A stretch of 18,029 bases of DNA, from the NCBI GenBank assembly GCA_963629305.1, contig CAVGIJ010000025.1, forward strand, positions 1 to 18,029. The letters are read 5' to 3'. Both the position numbers and the translations under genes were made by a program. Of this stretch, positions 7,587 through 15,911 are shown in pieces. The DNA comes from UBA1227 sp963629305 (lineage in GTDB: Bacteria; Bacillota; Clostridia; Oscillospirales; Acutalibacteraceae). The notes under the pieces are model-generated. The model made no database searches. It saw only the letters and a program-made list of their open reading frames with translations, and was not told where the DNA came from. Every line of letters starts with the position of its first letter. The first letter of the stretch is position 1.

Positions 7587-8528
7587 ATGGATGAAATAAA
7601 AATTGACGCAAATGAACTTGAAAAGCTTGATGAACTTAATGCTTTGAAAGAGGAGAACGAAAATCTAAAAACACGAAATGCAAAGCTTTACCGCGACTGT
7701 GTTTCATTTGCAAAAAAAATCAAAGCCAATGAGAACTCGGAAATAAAGATAAAAGAGCTTGAGCAGCAAATAGAATTGCTTAATAATGAAATTGCTATGC
7801 TCAGGAGTTCGGACAGCACTGTAAACACTCCGGTTGATCCCGTTATCGAAACACAGAGTGTTTTTGAGGATGATAATGACACATCAAGCGTTATTGACGA
7901 TGTGACGTATTCTCCGGAAGCAGTTGAGTCGTATGATCCTGACACGGCAAAAAATCACAAGGTTGAAACAAAGAAATCCGGCTTCAGAATTTTTATAAGA
8001 ACTGTCCTTTGGATTTTCTTTATCATTGCATTACTTATCTCATTAACGAGCGGAGTTACATACCTGTTCTCTACAACATATCGGGATTATGCAATATCGG
8101 GTTACAGATTTGCAACTGTCACAAACAATGCAATGAGCCCTCAGGTTGACCGCGACAGTGTAATACTTATCAAATACCAAAATTTTGACGGAATACCTCT
8201 TGACAGTCTTGTTGTAACAGCAAAAAATGGCCGCTCGGTAGGAAAAATAACCGCTCTCAATGTTGCGGGTGGTACCTCTGAGGCTACAATAAAAGATAAA
8301 AACGGCTCATACAACATAACGGAGGATCAATTTGTAGGAAAAGTTGCTTTTAAAATTCCGTACATCGGAAAGATTGTGCAATATGCTTCGGCCAATCCAT
8401 ACAACTATCTTGCTATCGTTGTATCTTCTGATCTTGTACTGCTGGCACTGTTACTTCTCATTCCGGCAAAGAAAAATAAAGACCCGAAGTTCGGTAAGGA
8501 TTATACAGTCGAAGATTTTACTATTTAG
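7587..8528 (+). CDS. Coiled-coil membrane protein with a signal-peptidase-like domain lacking the catalytic Ser
   Basis: This is a 313-residue protein. Residues 10-73 are charged and Leu/Glu/Lys-rich and look like a coiled coil. An acidic linker follows (80-125), then a membrane helix (about 133-161). Residues ~172-265 resemble the S26 type I signal peptidase fold of the SipW/S26B kind: FATVTNNAMSPQVDRDSVIL (175-194) aligns with the usual TGSMEPTI..GD.V stretch, and VGKVAFKIPYIGKIV (250-264) aligns with the domain's final strand and helix. A second helix (about 272-293) and a short polar tail end the protein. The nucleophile Ser of the SM motif is Ala182, so normal peptidase chemistry is not expected. 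It may be a pseudo-enzyme that binds or scaffolds exported proteins. It is monocistronic with its own promoter. The fold is inferred from pattern recognition; the membrane and coiled-coil parts are clear. Confidence 0.65.
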   Translation: MDEIKIDANELEKLDELNALKEENENLKTRNAKLYRDCVSFAKKIKANENSEIKIKELEQQIELLNNEIAMLRSSDSTVNTPVDPVIETQSVFEDDNDTSSVIDDVTYSPEAVESYDPDTAKNHKVETKKSGFRIFIRTVLWIFFIIALLISLTSGVTYLFSTTYRDYAISGYRFATVTNNAMSPQVDRDSVILIKYQNFDGIPLDSLVVTAKNGRSVGKITALNVAGGTSEATIKDKNGSYNITEDQFVGKVAFKIPYIGKIVQYASANPYNYLAIVVSSDLVLLALLLLIPAKKNKDPKFGKDYTVEDFTI

Positions 8529-8581
8529 TAAATCTGTAGATTGTACGATAAAATACATGTCTAGTTTTTGTTCATTTTATC

Positions 8582-8610
8582 TTGCAAGTTACGCATAAAA
8601 ATGATAAACT
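8582..8610 (+). promoter_or_regulatory. Promoter of the SDR/zinc-finger gene
   Basis: TTGCAA (8582-8587) and TAAACT (8605-8610) are separated by 17 nt. GGAGG (8636-8640) lies 8 nt before the ATG at 8649. No convincing terminator is seen between 8529 and 8581, so some read-through from the signal-peptidase-like gene is possible. Confidence 0.6.
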
Positions 8611-8648
8611 GATTAGGCTGTTAAAATAAGTATTTGGAGGAAAAACCA

Positions 8649-10196
8649 ATGGCAAACAAAACCGTATTTATTACCGGTGCTTCCGGTACAATGGGTTGGG
8701 CATCTTTCAAACAGATTCATGAAAATCGCCCGGACCTTGACATCGTTGTTCTTCTTCGTGATTCAAAGAAGAACAGAGATTTGTTCGCTCCTTATCTCGG
8801 AGATCCGAGAGTTCGTATCGTTTGGGGCGACTTCAACAACTATGAGAGCATTCTTGACTGTGTAACAGGTGCAAACTATGTTCTTCATATTGGTGGTCTT
8901 GTATCACCTGCAGCTGACTACTATCCTAAGAAGACTCTTAAGACAAACGTACTCGCTGCTGAAAATATCGTAAAAGCTATTAAGGCTCAGCCGAATCCTG
9001 ACGAAATCACAGCTTGCTACATCGGTACTATTGCTGAAACAGGTAACCGTCCGGTTGGTATTCACTGGGGACGTACAGGTGACCCTCTTAAGATTTCTAT
9101 TTATGACCACTATGCTCTTTCAAAGATCAGAGCTGAGCGTGTATTCGCTGAGTCAGGTCTTAAGAAGTGGGTTTCAATGCGTCAGTCAGGTATCCTTTAT
9201 CCTGAAATTCTCAAGAACATGGATCCTATCATGTTCCACGTTCCGATGAACGACGTTCTTGAGTGGGCAACCGTTGATGATTCTGCTATCCTTATGGAGC
9301 ACCTTTGCAACGATGACATTCCTGATGATTTCTACAGAAGATTCTACAATATCGGTTCAGGTCCGAGCTACAGAATCTCTCTTTATGAGTTCGAGGATAA
9401 ACTCCTCTATGCTATCGGCATGGGTCATGACGCATCAAAGCGCGTATTCAAGCCAAACTGGTTCATCGACAGAAACTTCCACGGCCAGTGGTATGCTGAC
9501 TCTGACGTTCTTGATGATTATCTTCACTTCCGTCAGAACATCCCTGTAGATGAGTACTTCAAGCAGATGGCTAAGAAAGTACCTTGGTTCTATCAGCTTT
9601 CAGTTGTTACAAAGGCTCCCGGTATCTCACATATTGCTCGTGAAGCTCTCGGCATGATCGCTAAGGACAAGAGATTCGGTACAAGAACATGGATTGCAAA
9701 CAACGACACAAATCGTATGGTTGCTTACTGGGGCGACACAGAGTCTTACGGTATGGAGCACTATAAGAAGCTTTCAAGCAATTGGGCTGATTGGGATCTT
9801 ACTCCTCCGTCAAACGATATTGCAGAGGCTGACAAGTATAAGCTTGACCACGGTTATGATGAGAGCAAGGCTCTTGAAGATCTTACAGCTAAAGACCTTC
9901 AGGCAGCAGCTCAGTTCCGTGGCGGTGAGTATTGTGACACCAAGAAGCCTGCAGACGTATATGCTCCTTCTCATTGGAAGTGCGCATTCGGTCATGAGTT
10001 TGACATGTCTGTAAACACAGTTCTCAAGGGTGGCCACTGGTGCCCTGAGTGCGATCCTATGCCTTGGAACTATGACGCAATTGCTAAGGTTAACCCATTC
10101 TTTGCACAGGTTTGGTATGCTGACCACGGCAAGAACGAGGACTACGTTCATCCTGAGGAAATCTACAAGGATTACGACGAGTATAAGAAAGCGTAA
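8649..10196 (+). CDS. Extended SDR (NAD-dependent epimerase/dehydratase type) with C-terminal zinc-finger module
   Basis: This is a 515-residue protein. Residues 1-310 are an extended short-chain dehydrogenase/reductase, with NAD(P)-binding TGASGTMG (G10, G13, G16), acidic D61 in the GDF segment and catalytic Y155-ALS-K159. Sugar-nucleotide epimerases and related dehydratases share this plan. Residues 311-430 are a linker I do not recognise. Residues 441-468 carry C445, H449, C465 and C468 (WKCAFGHEF ... HWCPEC), which looks like a treble-clef or zinc-ribbon site. A Tyr/Asp/Glu-rich tail follows. The frame is open back to a TTG at 8634, but that overlaps the Shine-Dalgarno, so the ATG at 8649 is used. 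AAG, AAC, ATC, CTT and CGT are favoured far more than in neighbouring genes, suggesting strong expression. Its promoter and terminator make it a single-gene unit. The substrate is unknown. Confidence 0.88.
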   Translation: MANKTVFITGASGTMGWASFKQIHENRPDLDIVVLLRDSKKNRDLFAPYLGDPRVRIVWGDFNNYESILDCVTGANYVLHIGGLVSPAADYYPKKTLKTNVLAAENIVKAIKAQPNPDEITACYIGTIAETGNRPVGIHWGRTGDPLKISIYDHYALSKIRAERVFAESGLKKWVSMRQSGILYPEILKNMDPIMFHVPMNDVLEWATVDDSAILMEHLCNDDIPDDFYRRFYNIGSGPSYRISLYEFEDKLLYAIGMGHDASKRVFKPNWFIDRNFHGQWYADSDVLDDYLHFRQNIPVDEYFKQMAKKVPWFYQLSVVTKAPGISHIAREALGMIAKDKRFGTRTWIANNDTNRMVAYWGDTESYGMEHYKKLSSNWADWDLTPPSNDIAEADKYKLDHGYDESKALEDLTAKDLQAAAQFRGGEYCDTKKPADVYAPSHWKCAFGHEFDMSVNTVLKGGHWCPECDPMPWNYDAIAKVNPFFAQVWYADHGKNEDYVHPEEIYKDYDEYKKA

Positions 10197-10215
10197 GTCT
10201 TTGCGTAAAAATATG

Positions 10216-10245
10216 AGCAGTGTCGGTTTTCCGACACTGCTTTTT
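10216..10245. terminator. Strong, probably bidirectional terminator between the SDR gene and pyrI
   Basis: A perfect 11-bp stem (AGCAGTGTCGG / CCGACACTGCT, 10216-10226 and 10231-10241) closes a TTTT loop. On the plus strand it is followed directly by a T-run (10241-10245) and CTT. On the minus strand it is followed by CATATTTTTACG. It lies between two converging genes, 20 nt after the SDR stop and about 40 nt past the pyrI stop, so it can end both units. Confidence 0.9.
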
Positions 10246-10285
10246 CTTATGGATATACTTTTTAATTTATAATGATTTATAAGTT

Positions 10286-10708
10286 TTACTTTGTTTCTGC
10301 TTTTGTTTCACAGTAGACACATCTGTATGTTTTCTTATCCGGATCTGTCAGAGTGAACACATGCGGAAGATCACGTTCTACAGAGGTAATACATCTTGGA
10401 TTTTTGCAGGTGATAATTCCGGTAAGAGTTTTCGGAAGACTCGGATGAATTTTTTCAACCCTCTCCCCGTTTTTAATTATATTTACAGTTATGCGCGGAT
10501 CAATAAAGCCGAGCATATCGTAATCAAGATCAATTATCTCATTTATTTTCAATATATCTTTTTTGCCGAACTTTTCACTCTTTGCATTCTTTATAAAGGC
10601 AACCTCGCAATCAAGCTCATCAAGGCTTAAATACTTATAAATATCCATTCCGCGTTCAGCAGGTATATGGTCAATAACAATACCGTCAACTATACTACCG
10701 AGTATCAA
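10286..10708 (-). CDS. pyrI: Aspartate carbamoyltransferase regulatory subunit
   Basis: PyrI binds the allosteric nucleotides (CTP, ATP) and assembles with the PyrB trimers into the holoenzyme. The 140-residue protein has the N-terminal allosteric segment (GSIVDGIVIDHI, 4-15) and the C-terminal zinc domain with C101, C106, C130 and C133 (CKNPRC ... CVYC). The start is a TTG at 10708 placed directly after the pyrB TAA with no gap, so translation probably re-initiates from pyrB. No ATG fits, since the conserved segment begins at residue 4. It is the last gene of the pyr cluster. Its presence predicts allosteric control of the pathway by end-product nucleotides. Confidence 0.96.
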   Translation of the reverse strand: MILGSIVDGIVIDHIPAERGMDIYKYLSLDELDCEVAFIKNAKSEKFGKKDILKINEIIDLDYDMLGFIDPRITVNIIKNGERVEKIHPSLPKTLTGIITCKNPRCITSVERDLPHVFTLTDPDKKTYRCVYCETKAETK

Positions 10709-11623
10709 TTACTCCACCCCCAGAAGTTTAAGAATAAGTGCCATACGTATATACTTTCCGTTTTTCACCTGTCGAAAATAACATGCTCTTGGGTCAGAAT
10801 CAATTTCCGCAGATATCTCATTCACTCTCGGCAACGGATGAAGAATTGAAAGATCTGCTTTTGCGTTTTTAAGTTTTTCCGAAGTTAAGATATACGTATC
10901 TTTAAGACGAACATAATCTGCTTCATTGAAAAAACGTTCACGCTGAACTCGCGTCATATAAAGGACATCAAGAAGCGGCATTACCTCCTCAAGATCACTT
11001 ACCTCACGGAAGTTTACATTGTTTTTTTGGAGAATTTCCGTTCTAACATTTTCAGGGATTTTTAATTCGTCCGGAGAGATGAGAATAAACTCAATATTAT
11101 TGTAACGTGACATTGCGGAAATAAGTGAATGAACTGTTCTTCCGAATTTCAGGTCACCGCAGCATCCTATGACAAGATTGTCGAGATGACCTTTTTCTCT
11201 TTTAATTGTCAGCAGATCCGTGAGAGTTTGGGTCGGATGGTTGTGTCCGCCGTCACCTGCATTGATTACGGGTATGCTTACATTTTGAGCAGCAACAAAC
11301 GGCGCGCCTTCCTTTGGATGTCGCATTGCAATTATATCTGCAAAGCACTCAACAGTTCTCGCCGTGTCTGCAACACTCTCGCCTTTTGAAACAGAACTGT
11401 CCGTTGCGGATGAAAATCCGATTACAGAGCCGCCAAGCTCCAGCATAGCTGATTCAAAGCTGAGTCTTGTACGAGTTGACGGTTCATAGAATAAAGTTGC
11501 AATCTTTTTATTTTTGCATTTTTCGGAGTAGTCATCCGGATGTGCAATTATATCCTCTGCCTTGGATATAAGCTCATCAATTTCTTTTTCGGACAAATTT
11601 CTTATGTCAATAAGATCCTTCAT
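10709..11623 (-). CDS. pyrB: Aspartate carbamoyltransferase catalytic subunit
   Basis: PyrB condenses carbamoyl phosphate with aspartate to N-carbamoyl-aspartate, the committed step of pyrimidine synthesis. The 304-residue protein has the carbamoyl-phosphate motif FYEPSTRTRLSFE (45-57), SVSKGES with K80, GDGGHNHPTQTLTD (123-136) and HPLPR (262-266). The ATG at 11623 is used: it overlaps the pyrE stop as ATGA and has GGAGG 5 nt upstream. An in-frame ATG six codons earlier lies at the Shine-Dalgarno and is unlikely. It is coupled to pyrE upstream and pyrI downstream, so both ATCase subunits should be made together. Confidence 0.97.
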   Translation of the reverse strand: MKDLIDIRNLSEKEIDELISKAEDIIAHPDDYSEKCKNKKIATLFYEPSTRTRLSFESAMLELGGSVIGFSSATDSSVSKGESVADTARTVECFADIIAMRHPKEGAPFVAAQNVSIPVINAGDGGHNHPTQTLTDLLTIKREKGHLDNLVIGCCGDLKFGRTVHSLISAMSRYNNIEFILISPDELKIPENVRTEILQKNNVNFREVSDLEEVMPLLDVLYMTRVQRERFFNEADYVRLKDTYILTSEKLKNAKADLSILHPLPRVNEISAEIDSDPRACYFRQVKNGKYIRMALILKLLGVE

Positions 11624-12276
11624 ATTTTCCTCCCTATCCATGATTCATCGGCAGGATTATCTCTGAAAGCAAGCAGTCTTTCTATATCTTCCTTCGCAAT
11701 ATATCCCTCATCAGCTGCAACTTTTGCAACTGTATCGAAGTTTGAAAGCGATGTATTTTCAACATTTGCTTCCATTAGGCGCTCAATACCTTTTTTCATT
11801 CCATATGTAAATATGGAAACTATACCGAGAACTTCTGCACCTGCGTCTCTCAAGACATTAACTACTTCAATTACGCTTCCGCCTGTGGAAATAAGGTCCT
11901 CTATTACAACAACCTTTTGTCCTTTTTCAAGCTTTCCCTCAATCTGATTCTTTCTTCCGTGATCTTTGTTTCCGCCGCGAACATATCCCATCGGAAGTCC
12001 GAGCATATGTCCAACAATTGCCGCATGCGCAATTCCGGCTGTTGACGTACCCATAAGTACATCGACATTCGGATATTTTTCTTTTACGACATTTGCAAGT
12101 GCGGTTTCAACATCATTGCGTACATCCGGTGCTGTGAGCGTAAGTCTGTTATCGCAGTAGATTGGACTTTTTATACCCGATGCCCAGATGAACGGTTCTT
12201 CAAGATTCAAAAACACGGCTTTAATTGAAAGCAAATCTTTTGCAATAAGTTCATTTGTAGGTATTGTACTATTCAT
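11620..12276 (-). CDS. pyrE: Orotate phosphoribosyltransferase
   Basis: PyrE makes OMP from orotate and PRPP. The 218-residue protein carries the PRPP-binding motif VVVIEDLISTGGS (122-134) and the flexible-loop segment GGNKDHGRKN (101-110) of the type I phosphoribosyltransferase fold. The orotate-binding region FIWASGIKSPIYCDNR (29-44) is present. AAGGGTG lies about 4 nt before the ATG at 12276. A 63-nt AT-rich gap separates it from pyrF, the longest spacing between pyrC and pyrI; I saw no convincing promoter or terminator in it. The 3' end overlaps pyrB by 4 nt (ATGA). Confidence 0.96.
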   Translation of the reverse strand: MNSTIPTNELIAKDLLSIKAVFLNLEEPFIWASGIKSPIYCDNRLTLTAPDVRNDVETALANVVKEKYPNVDVLMGTSTAGIAHAAIVGHMLGLPMGYVRGGNKDHGRKNQIEGKLEKGQKVVVIEDLISTGGSVIEVVNVLRDAGAEVLGIVSIFTYGMKKGIERLMEANVENTSLSNFDTVAKVAADEGYIAKEDIERLLAFRDNPADESWIGRKI

Positions 12277-12339
12277 TTTTCACCCTTCTTTTTGTGATTT
12301 ACTTTTTGTTTTACTCTATCAATTTTGAGGAAAATTTTT

Positions 12340-13044
12340 TTAATCAATAAATTCGGCTACACATCTTCTGTAAGCGGCAACAGGATCATCTGCCTGTGTT
12401 ATTGGTCTTCCCACAACAATAAAGTCGGAGCCTGCTTCCTTTGCTTTTGCCGGAGTCATAACACGTTTCTGATCTCCTATTTCTCCATCGGCAAAGCGAA
12501 CACCGGGTGTTACTGTAAGGAATTTATTTCCGCATGCATCATGAACCTTTTTTGACTCATGCGGAGAGCAAACAACTCCGTCAAGTCCGCATTCCATTGC
12601 ATTTTCGGCATATTTCATAACAACCTCGTCAATTGGCTTATTGATCAATATATCCTTTTCCATGGATTCCTGATCGGTTGAAGTAAGCATTGTAACGGCA
12701 ATAAGTAAAGGGCGTGTGCCATCCTGTTTTGTAAGTCCTCTTAGAGCCGCCGTCATCATATTCTTTGTTCCCGCAGCATGAAGATTTGTCATATCGACAT
12801 CAAGTTTTGAAAGAACTCTCATAGATTTTTCAACCGTGTTTGGAATGTCGTGGAGTTTAAGATCAAGAAATATCTTATGTCCGCGTGCCTTTATTGTTTT
12901 CACAATTTTTGGACCTTCTGCATAAAAAAGCTCCATTCCTATCTTCACAAACGGTTTTCTGTCCTCGTTTTCAAACAAATCAAGAAACTTTATAGTCTCA
13001 TCCATTGATGAAAAATCACACGCAACGATAACATCTTTTCCCAT
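12340..13044 (-). CDS. pyrF: Orotidine 5'-phosphate decarboxylase
   Basis: PyrF decarboxylates OMP to UMP, the final step of the pathway. The 234-residue protein shows the active-site signature D61-L-K63-L-H-D66 (IFLDLKLHDIPNT), D10 in the first strand (VIVACD), and the C-terminal phosphate-binding region TPGVR and VVGRPIT. Its ATG overlaps the pyrD stop by one base (TAATG), with GGAGG 9 nt upstream. The length fits the short bacterial PyrF subgroup. Confidence 0.97.
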   Translation of the reverse strand: MGKDVIVACDFSSMDETIKFLDLFENEDRKPFVKIGMELFYAEGPKIVKTIKARGHKIFLDLKLHDIPNTVEKSMRVLSKLDVDMTNLHAAGTKNMMTAALRGLTKQDGTRPLLIAVTMLTSTDQESMEKDILINKPIDEVVMKYAENAMECGLDGVVCSPHESKKVHDACGNKFLTVTPGVRFADGEIGDQKRVMTPAKAKEAGSDFIVVGRPITQADDPVAAYRRCVAEFID

Positions 13045-13961
13045 TAATGTGCCCCTCCTGTTATATCACTCAGAGTCCTTATGCCGTATTTATTCATTGT
13101 TTCCGGCAGATTTTCAATAATTTCTTTGCATATATACGGATTTACAAGATTCATCGCACCGACTTCAACGGCCGTTGCACCGGCAAGCATCATTTCGATG
13201 ACATCTTCAGCCGATGAAACACCGCCCATTCCGACAATCGGTATGGAAACAGCATCATAGACATCGTATACCATTCGGAGAGCAACAGGAAATATTGCAC
13301 TTCCCGAAAATCCGCCTTTGATATTTTTTATAATCGGCTTTTTTGTTTTAAGATCAATTCTCATACCGAGCATAGTATTGATTAGACTCAGGCCGTCTGC
13401 GCCACCGCTTTCGCAGGCTTTTGCAATTTCTGTTATGTCTGTGACATTCGGCGAAAGCTTGATTATGACAGGCTTTGTTGTTACTGCCTTAACTGCTTTT
13501 GTAACTTCCTCTGCCGCAGACGGATTCGTGCCGAATGCCATACCGCCGCCGTGAACGTTCGGACAACTGATATTTACTTCTATAAATCCGACCTCCGGGC
13601 AGGCGTCAAGCCGTTCGCAAACGTATGCGTATTCAGATATTGAAAAGCCGCTTACGTTTGCCATAACCGGCTTATGAAAACATTTTTTAAGTTTTGGAAG
13701 TTCACTGCCGATTACGGCTTCGACGCCCGGATTCTGGAGCCCTACGGCATTTATCATGCCGGCGGTGCATTCGGCGATTCTCGGTGTCGGATTTCCGAAC
13801 CGAGCGTCCTTTGTGGTACCCTTAAAAGAAAATGTTCCGAGTATATTTATGTCATAAAGTTCCGCAAATTCATATCCGTATCCAAATGTTCCCGAAGCAG
13901 GTATTACGGGATTTGAAAGCTCTGTACCGCAAAGGGATACAGCAGTATTTATTTCTCCCAT
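13044..13961 (-). CDS. pyrD: Dihydroorotate dehydrogenase 1B, catalytic subunit
   Basis: PyrD oxidises dihydroorotate to orotate using FMN. The 305-residue protein has the class 1 catalytic cysteine C133 in the NISCPNVHGGG loop, the SGTFGYG segment near the N-terminus, and the C-terminal FMN phosphate region (GMGGVSSAEDVIEMMLAGA). Class 1B enzymes are heterotetramers with PyrK and pass electrons to NAD+. The adjacent pyrK confirms this class. The start overlaps pyrK by 13 nt and has AAGGAGG upstream within the pyrK 3' end. It overlaps pyrF by one base. Confidence 0.97.
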   Translation of the reverse strand: MGEINTAVSLCGTELSNPVIPASGTFGYGYEFAELYDINILGTFSFKGTTKDARFGNPTPRIAECTAGMINAVGLQNPGVEAVIGSELPKLKKCFHKPVMANVSGFSISEYAYVCERLDACPEVGFIEVNISCPNVHGGGMAFGTNPSAAEEVTKAVKAVTTKPVIIKLSPNVTDITEIAKACESGGADGLSLINTMLGMRIDLKTKKPIIKNIKGGFSGSAIFPVALRMVYDVYDAVSIPIVGMGGVSSAEDVIEMMLAGATAVEVGAMNLVNPYICKEIIENLPETMNKYGIRTLSDITGGAH

Positions 13962-14698
13962 ATTATCTCCTCCTTTGTAAGAACAGGACCTTCTTTGCAG
14001 ATTCTTTTATTTCCGGTGATTGTTTTACATGAGCAACCCATACATGCTCCGAAACCGCAGCCCATTCTTTCCTCAAAACTGAATTGCCCCTGTGTTGTTG
14101 AAGTGTTATAAACCGCTTTAAGCATTGGCTCCGGGCCGCAGGTGTAAAAATATGTATAATCAAGTGAAGTCATCACATCTGTAACAAAACCTTTTGTTTT
14201 GTATGAACCGTCAACCGTTGTTACAAACACGTTTTCAATGCCGCAAAGGTCAGCAAATTCTTTTTCGCAGAATATTTCGTTTTTGGTATTAAAGCCGAGT
14301 ATAACTTTTACATCTTTTCCTGTCTTGACAAGTTCCTTGCAAAGCATGTACATTGGCGGTACTCCGACCCCTCCTCCTATGAGAAGCGGCTTGTCCCCCG
14401 ACTCTGACACGTCATATCCGTTGCCGAGACCCGTAAGAATATCGAGCGGTTCTCCCGGTTTCATTTTTGAAAGCTGCTTAGTTCCGCTTCCGACTACTTT
14501 ATAAATAATTGTAATTGTGCTGTTTTCCCGGGAAATATCACACACGGAAATCGGGCGTCTCAAATAGAGTCCGTCAATTTTGATATTTATAAATTGACCG
14601 GGAGCGATAATTTGAGATGTATCTCCTAAAAGCTCCATTTCAAAAACATTGTCTGTGAGAGCCTTATTTGATTTTATTTTGTAAATATCTCTTTTCAT
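13949..14698 (-). CDS. pyrK: Dihydroorotate dehydrogenase 1B, electron-transfer subunit
   Basis: PyrK is the FAD and [2Fe-2S] subunit that takes electrons from PyrD and reduces NAD+. The 249-residue protein has the FAD motif LRRPISVCD (46-54), GTKQLS (72-77), the NAD-binding LIGGGVGVPPM (106-116), a CGPEPML segment (187-193), and cluster cysteines C214, C219, C222 and C234 (GCGFGACMGCSC ... RIC). AAAGGAG lies about 6 nt before the ATG at 14698. It is 21 nt downstream of pyrC and overlaps pyrD by 13 nt. Confidence 0.96.
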   Translation of the reverse strand: MKRDIYKIKSNKALTDNVFEMELLGDTSQIIAPGQFINIKIDGLYLRRPISVCDISRENSTITIIYKVVGSGTKQLSKMKPGEPLDILTGLGNGYDVSESGDKPLLIGGGVGVPPMYMLCKELVKTGKDVKVILGFNTKNEIFCEKEFADLCGIENVFVTTVDGSYKTKGFVTDVMTSLDYTYFYTCGPEPMLKAVYNTSTTQGQFSFEERMGCGFGACMGCSCKTITGNKRICKEGPVLTKEEIIWEK

Positions 14699-14719
14699 GA
14701 GTTCTCCTTTGAAAGAGTG

Positions 14720-15838
14720 TTATTTGTCTTGATAGACAATTTTGCCGCCTAGATACGTTTCTTTGCATACGCCATAAAGAGAAATGCCCTCAAACGGAGT
14801 TGCTTTGCCCATTGAAAGGAAGTCGTCTGAGTTTACTGTGAATTCCTCCCTTAAATTCCAGAGTGAATAGTCGTTGTCACGAATCGGCAAACCAAATCTT
14901 TTTCTCGGCGATGTAGCCATGATGTAAATCAGTTTTTCAAGTGTAATTATACCGGTTTTCACAAGTCCTGTGTAAAGAAGCGGAAAAGCAATTTCAAGAC
15001 CGACAATTCCAAACAGACTGTCTTTAAGACCTTTTGATTTTTCTTCAATCGAGTGAGGCGCATGATCAGTTGCAATCATGTCAATCGTGCCGTCAATCAC
15101 ACCGTCAATAAGAGCCTTTTTATCCTCCGGTGAGCGAAGCGGAGGATTCATTTTAAAGCGACCGTCCTCTCTTAGGTCGCTGTCTGAAAGTAAGAGATAA
15201 TGCGGTGCGGTTTCGCAGGTTACATTGACTCCGCTTTTTTTTGCTTCTCTTATTATTTCGACGCTTTCTTTGCATGATATATGGCAAACATGATATGCAC
15301 AACCTGTTTTTTCGGAGAGTTTTACATCTCGTTCAATCTGTCTCCATTCACTCTCCGAACAGATTCCTTTATGACCGTGTTTTTTTGCATATTCTCCGTC
15401 GTGGATGTAGCCACCGTTTAGAAGGCTGTTTACCTCGCAATGTGCCACGATTATTTTGTTGAGAGATTTCGCGATTGTCATTGCTTTAAGCATCATGGAA
15501 TCGTCCTGAACACCGTGACCGTCATCTGAAAATGCAACGATTTTATCTGCCATTCCACGCATATCGCTGAGCTTTTCGCCCATTTGACATACGGTAATCG
15601 CACCATACGGCAGAGTTTCAATCACGGAATCTCTTTTTATAATCTCAATTTCATTTGAAAGAGATTCAACCGAGTCGGGTACAGGATTTAAGTTCGGCAT
15701 AGTGCAAACCGTTGTATATCCGCCATGCGCAGCTGCAAAAGTTCCGCTTTTTATTGTTTCTTTGTATGAAAATCCCGGTTCACGGAAATGTACATGGACA
15801 TCACAAAGCCCGGGTATTTTGGTATACTCACAATTCAT
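14720..15838 (-). CDS. pyrC: Dihydroorotase
   Basis: PyrC cyclises carbamoyl-aspartate to dihydroorotate. The 372-residue amidohydrolase has the metal-binding H15-V-H17 (CDVHVHFREPG), an aspartate-rich SDDGHG (104-109), H133 (AHCE), the histidine-rich AYHVCH segment (181-186), and D258-H259 in ATDHAPHS. The frame opens at a TTG four codons earlier (15850), but the ATG at 15838 is preferred because GAGG lies 6 nt upstream. It is the first pyr enzyme gene after the uraA terminator hairpin, with only about 35 nt between. That hairpin may therefore decide how much pyr mRNA continues past uraA. Confidence 0.95.
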   Translation of the reverse strand: MNCEYTKIPGLCDVHVHFREPGFSYKETIKSGTFAAAHGGYTTVCTMPNLNPVPDSVESLSNEIEIIKRDSVIETLPYGAITVCQMGEKLSDMRGMADKIVAFSDDGHGVQDDSMMLKAMTIAKSLNKIIVAHCEVNSLLNGGYIHDGEYAKKHGHKGICSESEWRQIERDVKLSEKTGCAYHVCHISCKESVEIIREAKKSGVNVTCETAPHYLLLSDSDLREDGRFKMNPPLRSPEDKKALIDGVIDGTIDMIATDHAPHSIEEKSKGLKDSLFGIVGLEIAFPLLYTGLVKTGIITLEKLIYIMATSPRKRFGLPIRDNDYSLWNLREEFTVNSDDFLSMGKATPFEGISLYGVCKETYLGGKIVYQDK

Positions 15839-15874
15839 ATGAAACCTCAATTAATAATCAGTAATAACATTTTT

Positions 15875-15904
15875 AAAAAAGAGCGTCTCAAAAAAGAGAC
15901 GCTC
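15875..15904 (-). terminator. Intrinsic terminator or read-through attenuator between uraA and pyrC
   Basis: A perfect 9-bp GC-containing stem (GAGCGTCTC / GAGACGCTC, 15881-15889 and 15896-15904) has a 6-nt loop and is followed on the minus strand by six T. It begins 7 nt after the uraA stop and ends about 35 nt before pyrC. No good promoter is visible in the remaining gap; a TTGAGA within the hairpin and a TATTAC 19 nt downstream are only a weak pair. Partial termination would give more permease mRNA than enzyme mRNA. Confidence 0.85.
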
Positions 15905-15911
15905 AAATCAA

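Noticed and set aside
8529..8581. Terminator after the signal-peptidase-like gene
   Set aside because: Only a short AATCT/AGATT pairing with a 2-nt loop is seen and the T-rich tract is too far downstream.
9810..10151. Minus-strand 113-codon frame inside the SDR gene
   Set aside because: No ribosome site, no recognisable motif; the plus-strand protein shows conserved NAD and zinc motifs across the region.
12277..12339. Internal promoter or terminator between pyrF and pyrE
   Set aside because: The gap is AT-rich but the best -35/-10 pair has 15-nt spacing and no stable hairpin is present.
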